In this document: positions 8,825 to 18,629 of the stretch, piece by piece
Layout: the number at the start of each line of letters is the position of its first letter
Numbering within the stretch: position 1 is the first letter of the stretch
Source of the DNA: Haloarcula taiwanensis
GTDB lineage: Archaea; Halobacteriota; Halobacteria; Halobacteriales; Haloarculaceae
Length of the DNA stretch: 64,000 bases
Assembly: GCA_002844335.1 (NCBI GenBank)
Contig: CP019154.1
Location: forward strand, 1,984,001 to 2,048,000
Reading direction: 5' to 3'
The notes under the pieces: generated by a model
Seen by the model: the letters and a program-made list of their open reading frames with translations, nothing else
Database searches by the model: none
Told to the model about the DNA's origin: nothing
Program-made: the position numbers and the translations under genes

Positions 8825-10621
8825 TTACTCGTTTCGCGCCTGCGGGAACACGAGTTCAACTCGGGTTCCGTCGCCGTGATCTTCGTCCATCGTCACGGAC
8901 CCACCGAGTCGTCGGACAAGCCACATGACTGCCCATAGTCCGAGCCCACGGCTGTGTGCCACTGGCCCCTCAGTCTCCGAAGTCAGAACGTCGCGTTCCA
9001 TATCGGGGATTGCGGAGCCATCGGTGTCGACCTCAACTGTCACCTGTCCCGACGGTGTCTCCTCAGCGGTAAGCTCAATTGTCGGGTCGGTCAGGTCGCT
9101 GTATTCCAGCACGTTCTCGACGAGAATCTCCAGTATCAGGTCGATAGCCATCCTGTCGCCTGATACCTCCGCGTCAGTCGGCGCTACCTTAATAGTCACC
9201 TCGGAATATTGTTCTGTGAGGTCGCTCTGGACAGCAGTGAGCGCCTGCTGGAGGTGAAATGTCCCACTCCGGAGGTCGCGCTCAATAGCCCGGTCGAACG
9301 TCCGTGCGCGCTCAGCCAGCGAGTCAAGCTCTTCGGAGGCGTTTTCGATTCTGTCGATGTGTCCGCTAGCAGCGTCAACAGTGAAACCAGGCGAATCGAG
9401 TTCTTCCTTGAGAAGTCTCGAATTACCCCGTATCACGGTCAGCTTGTTCCGGATGTTGTGCCGGAGAACCCGGCTCATGACCATGAGCCGCTGCTCTCGC
9501 TCTTTGTCTTGTGTGATGTCGCGAACGATGCCTCGCAGTTTCGGCGTCCCGTTCCGGACCGTTTTTTCGGCCCGAAGTCGGAACCAGCGCTCGGTTTCGG
9601 ACGCGGTCTGGCGGCGTGCCTCTAGTTCCATCGGTTCGCCGGTCTCACAACAGGCCTCGATGGCGTCGCGAACGGCCGCTCTATCGTCGGGATGGTACTG
9701 CTCGATAGCCTCCTCAAGCGTCGGATTGTACTCTGACGTTCCGTAGAGGCGCTTCATTCCAGTCGTTCCCTCTATCGTACCCGTCTCCAGATCGAGTTCC
9801 CACCCGCCAATGTCGGCCAACGTTTCGGTCCCGACAAGCCACTCCAGTTGTTCTTCGCGCTGTTTCAATCCCGTGGCGTCGTCCAGACCAACGACGACGC
9901 GTTCGACAGTCCCATCCTCGCCCAGTATCGGCGCGGCATTGCTCGAAAGCCACCGCTCGTTCCCGTTGTCGAGTTCTATCCAGTGCTCGAACCCAAACAC
10001 CGGTTCACCCGATTCGAGCACCCGCGTAACCGGGTGTTCCGAATCGGGGATTTCCGTCCCGTCTTCGTAGTAAATATTCCACTCCGGTTGGGTGTATCGT
10101 CTCTGAGTGATCTTCTCGCGTTCGAGACCGAGCAGTTCCTCGGCGCGCTCGTTAGCTAGCGAAATTTTGCCAGACCGTTCTACGACGACGATGCCGACCG
10201 GACTGACCTCGAACACCCGTTCGATGAGGGCCTGCTTTTTTTGCCGCTGTTTACGCTGTGTGATATCCTCCGCCAGCCATAGCACGCGCTCCATGTTATC
10301 ACCGCCGACCGGCGTGACACGAGCCTCGAAGTATCGCTCTCCGTGATCGAGCGATAACTGGTACTCGATATCCTGCTGTTCACCACTTTGTAAAGCATCC
10401 TCTATAATCGCGTAGAACTGGTCTGCCTGTGCTGTAGAGAAAATATCCCAGAGATCTGCTCCAAGTAGTGTCTCTGGATCTTTGAAAAATAATGCCCCGT
10501 TGTGGGCGTTGTGGATAACATCGACAAAGGCGCCGTCGGCGTCTAGAACAATAGCCGGATCAGAAATAATCTCACAGAGCCCGTTTAGTACGTCTTGGTC
10601 GTGAAGGCGTTCTTCACTCAT
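8825..10621 (-). CDS. PAS-domain sensor histidine kinase
   Basis: This is a 598-residue soluble kinase with three PAS domains (about 10-125, 130-255 and 265-375), an H-box LRHNIRNKLTV (His near 390) and a C-terminal ATPase domain (about 490-595). The N-box reads LVENVLEYSD and the G2 box SRGLGLWAV. The G1 box reads DTDGSAIPD, where an active kinase usually has DxGxGIP, so ATP binding may be altered. Several PAS segments end in the D-I-T-Q-x-K/R type linker common in haloarchaeal kinases. It is transcribed in the same direction as the gcv operon but is separated by about 140 bases containing the gcvT promoter. The signal is unknown. Confidence 0.92.
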   Translation of the reverse strand: MSEERLHDQDVLNGLCEIISDPAIVLDADGAFVDVIHNAHNGALFFKDPETLLGADLWDIFSTAQADQFYAIIEDALQSGEQQDIEYQLSLDHGERYFEARVTPVGGDNMERVLWLAEDITQRKQRQKKQALIERVFEVSPVGIVVVERSGKISLANERAEELLGLEREKITQRRYTQPEWNIYYEDGTEIPDSEHPVTRVLESGEPVFGFEHWIELDNGNERWLSSNAAPILGEDGTVERVVVGLDDATGLKQREEQLEWLVGTETLADIGGWELDLETGTIEGTTGMKRLYGTSEYNPTLEEAIEQYHPDDRAAVRDAIEACCETGEPMELEARRQTASETERWFRLRAEKTVRNGTPKLRGIVRDITQDKEREQRLMVMSRVLRHNIRNKLTVIRGNSRLLKEELDSPGFTVDAASGHIDRIENASEELDSLAERARTFDRAIERDLRSGTFHLQQALTAVQSDLTEQYSEVTIKVAPTDAEVSGDRMAIDLILEILVENVLEYSDLTDPTIELTAEETPSGQVTVEVDTDGSAIPDMERDVLTSETEGPVAHSRGLGLWAVMWLVRRLGGSVTMDEDHGDGTRVELVFPQARNE

Positions 10622-10785
10622 ATGTCAATGTCCACGCATTGTTGCTGGCCGACTCCGGACGGAAATGCGTACATAGTGTGAGGAGGGTATCATACTAAAC
10701 TTTGTGTCGTATTATTCTATATAGCGAGAAAGAGTTTACCGACCGAAGCGGCACGCATAAGCAGACCGGGCAGGGAAAGAGGCGT

Positions 10786-11232
10786 ATGGAGCTGCTCCGT
10801 CGGATATTCGAGGAGAAAGATTCGCGACAGCGCGTCGGACTGTTCGTCGACGGCCCGAACGTGCTCAGGTCCGAGTTCGATGTCGATCTAGATGCGGTCC
10901 GGGATATCGCAGCCGAATACGGTCCGCTGGCGGTCACTCGTCTCTACGTCGACCAGAACGCCTCGCCGGGGCTTATTCAGGCCGCCGAGGCCCGCGGCTT
11001 CGAGGTTCGAACCACCAGCGGTGACGTCGATGTCCGGCTGGCTGTTGACGCGACAGACGCCGCCGTTGCTGGACAAATCGACGTACTGGCCGTTGCCTCG
11101 CGGGATACGGATTTCAAGCCGGCGCTGGAAGTGGCTGCACGAGAAGGAGTCCGAACGGTCGCCATCGCGCCGGGAGAGTATGGCCGCTCTGATGCGTTAC
11201 GCAACGCGGCTGAGGACGCAGTAACGCTCTAA
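10786..11232 (+). CDS. NYN-domain (PIN-like) protein, TIGR00288-type
   Basis: The protein has 148 residues with a NYN/PIN-like nuclease fold. GLFVDGPNVLR carries the first conserved acid, DVDVRLAVDATDA the second cluster, and LAVASRDTDFKPALEVA the third, the usual metal-site pattern of LabA/NYN proteins. Such proteins are thought to be RNases, but no substrate is known for this archaeal family. The ATG at 10786 is preferred because the open frame upstream to 10702 adds an N-terminus unlike the family. The gene is divergent from the PAS kinase, with a TATA-rich stretch near 10715. Confidence 0.85.
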   Translation: MELLRRIFEEKDSRQRVGLFVDGPNVLRSEFDVDLDAVRDIAAEYGPLAVTRLYVDQNASPGLIQAAEARGFEVRTTSGDVDVRLAVDATDAAVAGQIDVLAVASRDTDFKPALEVAAREGVRTVAIAPGEYGRSDALRNAAEDAVTL

Positions 11233-11285
11233 GGTTCGAATCTCATGACGCCAACTGTTTTTTCCGCCAGTGCTAGTGAGCACGT

Positions 11286-12131
11286 ATGAATATCGACAAC
11301 ACGCCGATACTGGACAACCACCTGCATCTCGATCCGGTCAACGGCCGGAACGTCGCGGCAGCCGAGGAGTTCGCAGCACAGGGCGGCACACACCTGCTGG
11401 TGCTCAACAAGCCGTCCTGGCATTTAGTCGAGATGGCCACCGACGAGGCCACCTTCCGGGAAGTGTTCGACCTGACTGTCGAAGCGGCCGCCGACGCGTC
11501 GGACGTACTCGACGGCCGGGCCTGGCCCGTTCTCGGTGTTCACCCGGCGCTGGTTTCGAAGCTCGTCGACGACGGCCACACGCCATCGGAAGCGCGGGAC
11601 ATCATGCAGACCGGCCTCGACGTGGCGGCGGAGTATGTCGATACCGGTGACGCACTCGCGATGAAATCCGGACGCCCGCACTACGACGTGGACGACGCCG
11701 TCTGGGAAGCCTCGAACGAAGTCATGTGTCACGGGTTCGAGCGCGCCGCCGACGTGGGCTGTGCGATACAGCTTCACACCGAGGGCGGCGAAGACTTCGA
11801 AGAAGTCGCCCGCTGGGCCGAAGAACGCGGCCTCGACCGCACGCAGGTCGTCAAACACTACTCCGGGGGCCGGCTCCAGGGGCCGGTCAAGTCGGTGCTG
11901 GCCGACAAGGACGAACTGGAAATCGCCGTCGAGACAGACGAGCCGTTCCTGATGGAGACCGACTACATCGACGACCCGGACCGCCCCGGTGCGGTACTTG
12001 GACCGAAAACCGTCCCACGGCGCGTCCGCTGGCTACTCGAAGAGGGACACGAGGACGCGGTCAGAACGGCACACGTCGAGACACCGAAGGCGGTGTACGG
12101 TATTGACACCGAAGCGACGCTAGAACAGTAA
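11286..12131 (+). CDS. TatD-related metal-dependent hydrolase (COG1099 type)
   Basis: This is a 281-residue TIM-barrel amidohydrolase-like protein. ILDNHLHLDP gives the N-terminal HxH metal site, LGVHPAL, AIQLHTEGG and VVKHYSGG supply further metal-binding histidines, and VETDEPFLMETDYIDDP the final acidic site. TatD-like enzymes are often deoxyribonucleases, but the archaeal COG1099 branch has no proven substrate. It follows the NYN gene on the same strand after about 50 bases and may share its transcript. It converges on pstB with 34 bases between them. Confidence 0.85.
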   Translation: MNIDNTPILDNHLHLDPVNGRNVAAAEEFAAQGGTHLLVLNKPSWHLVEMATDEATFREVFDLTVEAAADASDVLDGRAWPVLGVHPALVSKLVDDGHTPSEARDIMQTGLDVAAEYVDTGDALAMKSGRPHYDVDDAVWEASNEVMCHGFERAADVGCAIQLHTEGGEDFEEVARWAEERGLDRTQVVKHYSGGRLQGPVKSVLADKDELEIAVETDEPFLMETDYIDDPDRPGAVLGPKTVPRRVRWLLEEGHEDAVRTAHVETPKAVYGIDTEATLEQ

Positions 12132-12165
12132 GAGGCGACGAAAACGGCCGGTCCGCAGGCGACGG

Positions 12166-13044
12166 CTATCCGAACTTCCCAGTGATGTAGTCCTCGACGC
12201 GCTGGCTGTCGGGGTTCTCGAATATCTTGTCCGTGTCGTCGAACTCGACGAGTTCGCCGCCGGTGAGGAAGACGGCCGTCTTATCGGAGATGCGGGCCGC
12301 CTGCTGCATGTTGTGAGTCACGATGACGACAGTGTACTCCTCGGCCAGTTCCTCGATGAGGTCCTCTATCTGTGAGGTGGCGATGGGGTCAAGCGCCGAG
12401 GCCGGTTCGTCCATCAGGATGACCTCGGGGTCGACGGCGATGGCGCGGGCGATGCACAGTCGCTGCTGTTGCCCGCCAGAGAGATCGAGGGCCGACTCGT
12501 CGAGCCGGTCTTTGACCTCGTCCCACAGCGCCGCTTTCTTCAAAGACTGCTCTACCACCTCGTCTATGTTATCGGTCTTGTCCTGAATGCGGAGGCCGTA
12601 GGCGACGTTGTCGTAGATGCTCTTCGGGAACGGGTTCGGGTGCTGGAACACCATTCCGATTCGGCGTCGGAGAGCCACCGGATCCACGTCAGTGTCGTAG
12701 ACGTTTTTCCCCTTGAACATGAGCTCCCCATCGATGCGGGCGATGTCGATGAGGTCGTTCATGCGGTTGATACACCGCAGGAACGTCGATTTGCCACAGC
12801 CCGAGGGGCCGATCATCGCCGTCACCTGGTTCTCCGGAATGGCCAGGTCGATGTCCTGGAGCGCCTGGGTCTCGCCGTAGAACACGTCGAGACTGCGGGA
12901 CTCAATGACGGTCCCCGCCCCGCTTTGCCCGACCGAGCCGCGGTCGGCGTTCTCGTCCAGACCGCCTTTGCCGGGGTCGGTCGTCACGAGGGAGTCGTCG
13001 TCGGTCTCAACGTCGGTGTCGCTGGCCATGTCCTGTGAAGTCAT
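12166..13044 (-). CDS. pstB: Phosphate ABC transporter ATP-binding protein
   Basis: This is the ATPase of the high-affinity phosphate importer. The Walker A is GPSGCGKST, the signature LSGGQQQR, the Walker B VILMDEP and the H-loop [10 protein letters not shown]. The N-terminal 45 or so residues before the ABC domain are acidic and low in complexity. The ATG at 13044 overlaps the pstA stop by one base (TAATG) and gives 292 residues; the open frame upstream lies inside pstA and is not coding. It is the last gene of pstS-pstC-pstA-pstB. No phoU follows it, unlike many bacterial operons; a PhoU-like gene is divergent at the other end of the operon. Confidence 0.96.
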   Translation of the reverse strand: MTSQDMASDTDVETDDDSLVTTDPGKGGLDENADRGSVGQSGAGTVIESRSLDVFYGETQALQDIDLAIPENQVTAMIGPSGCGKSTFLRCINRMNDLIDIARIDGELMFKGKNVYDTDVDPVALRRRIGMVFQHPNPFPKSIYDNVAYGLRIQDKTDNIDEVVEQSLKKAALWDEVKDRLDESALDLSGGQQQRLCIARAIAVDPEVILMDEPASALDPIATSQIEDLIEELAEEYTVVIVTHNMQQAARISDKTAVFLTGGELVEFDDTDKIFENPDSQRVEDYITGKFG

Positions 13045-14687
13045 TAGTTTGCCTCCTGTTGATATTTGTTCCGTACGAGAATCGCAACTGAGTTCATCGT
13101 CAGCATGACGATGAGCAGCGTCACGACGCCGGCCGCGACGACGCCGTACCGGAATTCGTCGCTCGGTTCGAACGCCCAGGCGAAAATCTGCATCGGCATC
13201 GCGGTGAGCTTGCCGAACAGCCCGCTCGGCGGGGAGAACTTCGTCGTCGCTGCGCCGACCATAATAAGCGGTGCGGTCTCCCCGATAGCCCGCCCGAGCG
13301 CGAGAATCGTCCCGGTCAGAATGCCCGGCAGCGAACGCGGCAGGACGACGTTCCGAATCGTCTGCCATCGGGTCGCGCCCATCCCGTAAGACGCCTGCCG
13401 CAGCGAGTCCGGCACGGACCGAATCGCCTCCTGCGCGGAGATGATGACGATGGGCAGGATGAGCAGGGACAGGGTCATCGCGGCGGTCAGCACCGTCCCG
13501 ACGCCGAAGCCGGCGTAGGTGAACGGGCCGAGCTGGGACTCGATGTTGACGAAGATGCCCAGTCCCAGCAGGCCGTAGACGACCGACGGGACGCCGGCGA
13601 GATTCGAGATGTTCACCTTGATAATCCGCGTGATGGCGGCCAGCGGGCCGCTGCCGGGCGCGTACTCTTCAAGGTAGATGGCCGCGCCGACGCCGAAGAC
13701 GAAGGTGAACACGCTCACCAGCACGATGAGGAATATCGACCCGATGATAGCGGGGTACAGTCCCGCCTCCGCCGCGGTCTGGGACGGGCCGCTGGTGACG
13801 TACTGCCAGTCGAGCCACGGGGTCGGCGGCGTCGCGCCGATGGCGGTGACGACGGCCTCGCCCGCGAGGAACCCGAGAGCGACGATTGCGGGGAAGGCAA
13901 ACGCCGGCCACCGCTCGCGGGTTCGGGCCGTGTTCGCGACCGCGAACCCGGCCGGGAGGCCGAGCAACACGAGCCCGATGAGCCAGACCGACCGCGAGAT
14001 GGCCGGCACGGTGTCGACCAGCGGGACGGCGGCGATGGCCAGAACCGGAAGGCCCACACCGATACCCAGGCTCCGCCGGCGGGAGAAATCCAGCCGTTCC
14101 GCCGAGAGGTACGCGGCGACGGCGGCCGCGGGGACCACGAGCGACAGGAAGTAGATGCCGGGCGAGCCGAGCAACGCGCCGACCGCGGTCAGCGGGCCCA
14201 GCCCGAGCGTCCCGACGACCGGGCCGAGCAGTACCACCCCGAGCATCGCCAGGCCGACCCAGGTCGCCTCGCGGTCGTACTGGCCGTAGACGTACAGGCC
14301 GACGATGGGCCCGACGACGGTCAGGAAGTACGCGAACCACACCCCGGGGCTGGCGATAATCGAGAGGATGATGACGCCCGCGCCGGTCAGCAGGACGCCG
14401 GCCAGCGTCATGCTGAACAGTTCGAACGTCCCCGCGACGACGGCGGGCCGTGTCCGGGCGTAGGCGAAGAACGCGAGCAGCGGGACGAGCAGCGTGCCCG
14501 TGTACGCGAGGTACCAGCCGGTGCCAGCGCTCTCTAGGCCCAGCGCGTCCCAGAACACGTACGCGAGCAACACGCCGAGCGCGAGGATACCGACGATAGA
14601 CGCAGCAAACGAGATGTACTTGAAGACGATGCCTTTGATTCGGCTGACCTCGCCGAACTCGGTCTCGGTCGGTGATGTCGTGGCCAT
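13044..14687 (-). CDS. pstA: Phosphate ABC transporter permease with long N-terminal membrane extension
   Basis: This inner permease of the phosphate importer has 547 residues, much longer than the roughly 300 of bacterial PstA. The C-terminal 270 residues form the standard permease: [25 protein letters not shown] region, [31 protein letters not shown] and [18 protein letters not shown]. The N-terminal half is a set of about eight hydrophobic helices without the ABC loop. It begins directly after the pstC stop with no spacer and overlaps pstB by one base. The extension is expected in haloarchaeal PstA; its role is unknown. Confidence 0.95.
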   Translation of the reverse strand: MATTSPTETEFGEVSRIKGIVFKYISFAASIVGILALGVLLAYVFWDALGLESAGTGWYLAYTGTLLVPLLAFFAYARTRPAVVAGTFELFSMTLAGVLLTGAGVIILSIIASPGVWFAYFLTVVGPIVGLYVYGQYDREATWVGLAMLGVVLLGPVVGTLGLGPLTAVGALLGSPGIYFLSLVVPAAAVAAYLSAERLDFSRRRSLGIGVGLPVLAIAAVPLVDTVPAISRSVWLIGLVLLGLPAGFAVANTARTRERWPAFAFPAIVALGFLAGEAVVTAIGATPPTPWLDWQYVTSGPSQTAAEAGLYPAIIGSIFLIVLVSVFTFVFGVGAAIYLEEYAPGSGPLAAITRIIKVNISNLAGVPSVVYGLLGLGIFVNIESQLGPFTYAGFGVGTVLTAAMTLSLLILPIVIISAQEAIRSVPDSLRQASYGMGATRWQTIRNVVLPRSLPGILTGTILALGRAIGETAPLIMVGAATTKFSPPSGLFGKLTAMPMQIFAWAFEPSDEFRYGVVAAGVVTLLIVMLTMNSVAILVRNKYQQEAN

Positions 14688-15698
14688 TTACTCGTAAACC
14701 TCCCGGTAGCGACTCGCCACGAGGTCGCTGACGACGTTCATCGCCAGCGTGATGACGAACAGCGTGAGCCCGATAGCGAACAGTGACTGGTACGCGGTCG
14801 ACCCGCCGGAGATGTCCCCCTGTGCGATGTTGACCATCGCGACGGTCATTGTCGCAGAGCTCTCGGTAAAGAGCCCGATCACGTCAGCCGGTGCCACGTA
14901 CGGGATGCCGAAGGCCTGCTGGACGGGCGGTATATCCGGCGGCTGCGACCCCGCGGCCAGTACGACAGCCATCGTCTCGCCGATGGCCCGCGAGATAGCG
15001 AGGATGAACGACGAGGCGATACCGGAAACCGCCGCCGGCACGACGATAGTCAGTGAGACATTGAACTTCGTCGCTCCGAGGCCGTAGCCGGCCTGGCGCA
15101 GTGAGTCCGGGACCGAACTCATCGCGTCCTCGCTGATAGAGGAGACCATCGGGATAATCATGATGCCGACGACGATGGAAGCCGAGAGCCCGTTGAACAG
15201 CCCCAGCTCGTCGAAGCCGGTCCCGAACGCGCCGTTGAGCCACGTGATTGCGGCGTTCAGCGCGGGCGTGACGTAGACGATAGCGAAGTAGCCGTAGACG
15301 ACGGTCGGGACGCCGGCGAGCACTTCGAGCATCGGTTTGAGTATCGACCGCGTGCGGTCGCTCGCGTACTCACTGAGGTATATCGCGGTCAACACGCCGG
15401 TCGGGAGCGCGAGCGCGCCCGCGCCGATGGTGATGAGAATCGTCCCGAGAACGAGGGGCAACACGCCGAACGAGACCGGTTCGAGGTTCGGGCTGAACGT
15501 CGTTCCGGTCAAGAACGCGAGGACTGGCACCTCGGCGAAAAACTCCGCGGCGTCCAGGACGAGCACCCCGATGATACTCACCGTCGTCAGGACGGATAGG
15601 ACGGCACAGCCCGCCAGCGCGTATTTGTATGCCGACTCACGGACCGACCTGAACCCTCGATCCCCTGCTAGGTCTGGCGTCTGTCCTTCGTTGCTCAT
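14688..15698 (-). CDS. pstC: Phosphate ABC transporter permease
   Basis: This is the second membrane permease of the importer, 336 residues with about six hydrophobic helices. The PstC pattern is clear: YLSEYASDRTRSILKPMLEV region, [34 protein letters not shown] and ISRAIGETMAVVLAAGSQP. It follows pstS after about 83 bases. It forms the channel with PstA and contacts PstB through the coupling helix around the PDSLRQAGYG motif. Confidence 0.96.
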   Translation of the reverse strand: MSNEGQTPDLAGDRGFRSVRESAYKYALAGCAVLSVLTTVSIIGVLVLDAAEFFAEVPVLAFLTGTTFSPNLEPVSFGVLPLVLGTILITIGAGALALPTGVLTAIYLSEYASDRTRSILKPMLEVLAGVPTVVYGYFAIVYVTPALNAAITWLNGAFGTGFDELGLFNGLSASIVVGIMIIPMVSSISEDAMSSVPDSLRQAGYGLGATKFNVSLTIVVPAAVSGIASSFILAISRAIGETMAVVLAAGSQPPDIPPVQQAFGIPYVAPADVIGLFTESSATMTVAMVNIAQGDISGGSTAYQSLFAIGLTLFVITLAMNVVSDLVASRYREVYE

Positions 15699-15781
15699 CG
15701 GTGTTGTTCGCTCATTCTATGTATCTCGGGAAAAGTGCGTGATTGTATCTGTAGTTCTCTACTGTCTATATAGCTGACTCG

Positions 15782-16810
15782 TTACTGGACCTCGTCGATA
15801 ACTTCGTTGAGGGCGTCGAGTTCCGCCTGCATCGCTTCCTCTGTCCGTGGGACGTAGCCGATGTCCTCGGCGACGAGTTCAGTGTTGGCGCTCTGTTCGA
15901 TGAAATACCGAGCGAACTCGGCGACGTGCTCCTCGGCGAGCGCGCCCTTCTGTGGATAGGTGAACAGGGGGCGAGAAAGGGGCTGGTAGTCGCCGGCCTT
16001 GGCTGTCTCCAGTGAAGGCTCGACACAGCCGTCGCCGTTGTCAATGCTGAGTGCCGTGACTGCGTCCGTGTTACTCTGGTAGTAGGCGAAACCGAAGTAG
16101 CCGATGGCGTACTGGTCCTGCTGGACGCCCTGCAGGATGAGGTTATCCTGTTCGGTGGCTTCGTAGTTGCTGGTGTGGTCCGCTTCCTCGCCGAGAATCG
16201 CCTCGTTGAAGTAATCGAACGTCCCGGACGTGTCGGCGGCACCGAACCGGTTGATCGGCTCATCGGGCCAGTCCGAATTCACGTCCGCCCAGGTCGACGC
16301 ACCGTCTGCGCGCCACATCTGTCTGAGCTGCTCCGGCGTCACGCAATCGACCCAGTCGTTCTCCGTGTTGACGATAACGGTCACCGCGTCGGTGGCGACC
16401 TGAATCTCGTGGAACTCAATGTCGTTATCGGCACAGAGCTGCTTCTCTTCGCTAGAAATCGGCCGTGAGGCGTTGTTGAACTCGGCGTTTCCGACACAGA
16501 AGTGGTTGCTGAAGCCGCCACCGGACCCCGTAGAGGAGAGACTGATGTTGACTTGGCCGTGTTGCTTCTGGAATTCGTTTGCGACGGCCGTCGCGAGGGG
16601 GAACACCGTGCTGCTCCCCGTGATCGTAATTTCACCGGACAGCTGTCCGCTGCCGCTACTGTCGGTGCTGCCACCGTTGTTACCGGTGCTTCCGTCACTG
16701 CCATCAGAGGACTGTTCAGTACAGCCGGCCAGTGCCAGCGCTCCGATTGCACCGGAGCTCGTCAGAAAACGACGGCGGGAGAAACCACCGCTCGGTGAAT
16801 CTGTCATCAT
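15782..16810 (-). CDS. pstS: Phosphate-binding lipoprotein of the Pst system (Tat substrate)
   Basis: This is the substrate-binding protein that captures phosphate outside the membrane. The N-terminus is a twin-arginine lipoprotein signal: SRRRFLTSSG, a hydrophobic stretch, then the lipobox LAGC. A Ser/Gly/Asp-rich linker precedes the binding domain. The binding site shows ITGSSTVFPLA, STGSGGGF, ASRPIS and AADTSGTFDYF, as in PstS. Two adjacent ATG codons (16810 and 16807) could both serve as start. It is the first gene of the pst operon. The upstream region shared with the divergent regulator contains repeated CTATAT boxes. Confidence 0.96.
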   Translation of the reverse strand: MMTDSPSGGFSRRRFLTSSGAIGALALAGCTEQSSDGSDGSTGNNGGSTDSSGSGQLSGEITITGSSTVFPLATAVANEFQKQHGQVNISLSSTGSGGGFSNHFCVGNAEFNNASRPISSEEKQLCADNDIEFHEIQVATDAVTVIVNTENDWVDCVTPEQLRQMWRADGASTWADVNSDWPDEPINRFGAADTSGTFDYFNEAILGEEADHTSNYEATEQDNLILQGVQQDQYAIGYFGFAYYQSNTDAVTALSIDNGDGCVEPSLETAKAGDYQPLSRPLFTYPQKGALAEEHVAEFARYFIEQSANTELVAEDIGYVPRTEEAMQAELDALNEVIDEVQ

Positions 16811-17119
16811 CCAGTTCCAGATGAAGAGCGGATAAGTACCCTACTATTAGCCCTATATCCAGATATAAACGCTATATACTGCTATATATTATTATGTTCT
16901 CCTACCAAGCTATGCCGTTTAAACCGATTCAGCGGCCGTCTGAAGCCGTTTTAATCCTAATACAGAGCGAAATCCATCACATACTCCGGTGGTGGCAGAC
17001 CACTTGGAATAGTGCTTTCACAGTGGGTTGTGATTCCATGGCAGCATCTGATAGAGCACCGATGGCTAATATATAGTCAAATCATATTTTATAAATCTCT
17101 GGCGTGTATTTGTAGTACT
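16811..17119. promoter_or_regulatory. Divergent pst / phoU-like control region with CTATAT repeats
   Basis: This 309-base gap between two divergent phosphate genes holds no gene. The pstS side has TATA-like TATAAAC (16864-16870). Immediately beyond is a direct repeat of ten bases, GCTATATACT (16871-16880) and GCTATATATT (16881-16890), with another CTATAT at 16853. On the other side, TTTTATAAAT (17087-17096) is a good TATA box about 26 bases before the ATG at 17120, so that transcript is probably leaderless. Ten-base spacing puts both repeats on one face of the helix, as expected for cooperative binding. Confidence 0.55.
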
Positions 17120-18118
17120 ATGGAGACGCGCAAAGTACAGTTGACGGGTGGGTCCACGTATACCGTCTCATTACCGAAGGAATGGGCGACAGAGAACGGT
17201 GTCGAGAGCGGCAGTATCGTCGAATTCTACGCCGAAGACGACCTGCTACTGGTCTCGCCACAGCACGGCGACGACCACGTCGAGGGAGCGCTGGACGTGA
17301 CCGGCCTGGAAAACAGGCACGAACTCACGCGGGCAGTGATGACGATGTACGTCAGCGGCTTCGACATCATCCGACTGGAAGCCGCTCGGATCACGGCCGA
17401 GCAGCGACGCATCATCCGCGATGCGACCCAGGGACTGGTCGGCCTTGAGATGATCGAGGAAACGGCTGCCCGTGTTGTTCTGCAGGACCTGCTTGACTCC
17501 TCGGAACTCTCTGTTCTCAACGCCATCACACGTATGCGACTCGTGTCGCTAACGATGCTCTCCGATGCTGTCGAGGCGCTCATAGAGGACGACAACGACC
17601 TCGCAGAAGACGTGATGCAACGCGACGACGACGTAGACCGGCTCTGGTACATGGTCTCCCGTGTGTTCCGAACCGTCCTCCGGAACCCGACAGCGGCTAA
17701 CGAGATCGGCTTCCCGCGTGAGACTGTGTTCGATTACCAGTCCAGCGCCCGGCAACTCGAACGCATCGCCGACCACGCGACCAAGATCGCCGGCCTCTCA
17801 CAGGAGATTGACGAAATCACCGGCGAAACCGCCGACCTTCTCGACCAGCTGGAGACCGAAGCCATTGCGGTCCCCGAAACCGCGATGGATGCGCTGTTAG
17901 CTGACGACAACGACGAGGCCGTCGAGCTGGCAAACGAGGCTCGGTCCCGCATTCCCGAAGTCGATGAAACCGCCCGCGAGGTCGACGGAAAAGTCAGGGA
18001 GCTAGATCCACAGAGCGCACAACTACTTGGTCGCGTGGTTGACTCGCTGTCCCGGACTGCAGACTACGGTGGCAATATCGCCGAAAGCGCACTCCAGAAG
18101 GCTGCGCCACGGCCGTAG
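17120..18118 (+). CDS. PhoU-family regulator with N-terminal AbrB/SpoVT DNA-binding domain
   Basis: This 332-residue protein starts with a swapped-hairpin AbrB-type domain (METRKVQLTGGSTYTVSLPK, about 1-50), followed by two PhoU helical bundles. The PhoU part shows the repeated E/D-x-x-x-D acidic metal pattern, for example AEDVMQRDDDVDRLWYMV and QLERIADHATKIAG. It is divergent from pstS, so it probably controls the pst operon by coupling phosphate status to DNA binding. The ATG at 17120 is chosen because a TATA box lies 26 bases before it and the upstream open frame is AT-rich and unlike the family. A second PhoU without the AbrB domain lies at 36,621-37,301. Confidence 0.9.
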   Translation: METRKVQLTGGSTYTVSLPKEWATENGVESGSIVEFYAEDDLLLVSPQHGDDHVEGALDVTGLENRHELTRAVMTMYVSGFDIIRLEAARITAEQRRIIRDATQGLVGLEMIEETAARVVLQDLLDSSELSVLNAITRMRLVSLTMLSDAVEALIEDDNDLAEDVMQRDDDVDRLWYMVSRVFRTVLRNPTAANEIGFPRETVFDYQSSARQLERIADHATKIAGLSQEIDEITGETADLLDQLETEAIAVPETAMDALLADDNDEAVELANEARSRIPEVDETAREVDGKVRELDPQSAQLLGRVVDSLSRTADYGGNIAESALQKAAPRP

Positions 18119-18167
18119 CTGTCGCTCCGAACCTGTGGCCAGCTAAAAACGCTGATTGCGCGCCGGA

Positions 18168-18539
18168 TTACTCGACAAGCACGGCGTTGACCTGCCCGTG
18201 CTGCCCGGGACGGGAGGTCACGCGGGCACGTCCCTCGGTGGTTTCGAGGATTGCGCCTTTCGTGATGATGTTTCGCCGGGCGTAGTTCGGGTTCGACGGG
18301 TTCTCCACGACGTTCTCGATGGTCGCCTCGATGGTTTCCGCGCCGTCAGCGATGCTCGCAACGTCGGTCTTGACCGCACGGACCTTCTGGGTGTTGCCGC
18401 GGGAGTCAACGGTCTTCAGTCGCTGCTCGCCGACCTGCGTCTCGACGGTGTCCTTCCCGAGCTCGTGTTTCTTCTTCTTGTGGTTCGGTCGTCGGCGTCC
18501 GCCTGTCCGCTTGCGAGGGGAGCGTCCCTGGTCTTTCAT
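18168..18539 (-). CDS. rps8e: 30S ribosomal protein S8e
   Basis: This small-subunit ribosomal protein is shared by archaea and eukaryotes. At 123 residues it has the normal archaeal length. The basic N-terminus GRSPRKRTGGRRRPNHKKKK and the C-terminal PNYARRNIITKGAILETTEG and SRPGQHGQVNAVL are diagnostic. It stands alone, head to head with the DUF2240 gene across a 90-base shared promoter region. Confidence 0.98.
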   Translation of the reverse strand: MKDQGRSPRKRTGGRRRPNHKKKKHELGKDTVETQVGEQRLKTVDSRGNTQKVRAVKTDVASIADGAETIEATIENVVENPSNPNYARRNIITKGAILETTEGRARVTSRPGQHGQVNAVLVE

Positions 18540-18629
18540 AGGGGAAGGAAGACCCAGCGGCTACTTGAACCGTTCGATGCCGACTCGCCATCGTAATCGT
18601 TACCCCCGTGCCGAGCGGTTGCTCTGACG

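Noticed and set aside
11233-11262. GGTTCGAATC sequence after the NYN gene, like a tRNA T-loop
   Set aside because: No acceptor or anticodon stem can be formed around it.
13669-14340. Minus-strand frame of 223 codons inside pstA in another frame
   Set aside because: It is Arg/Pro-rich shadow sequence; the pstA frame has clear membrane helices.
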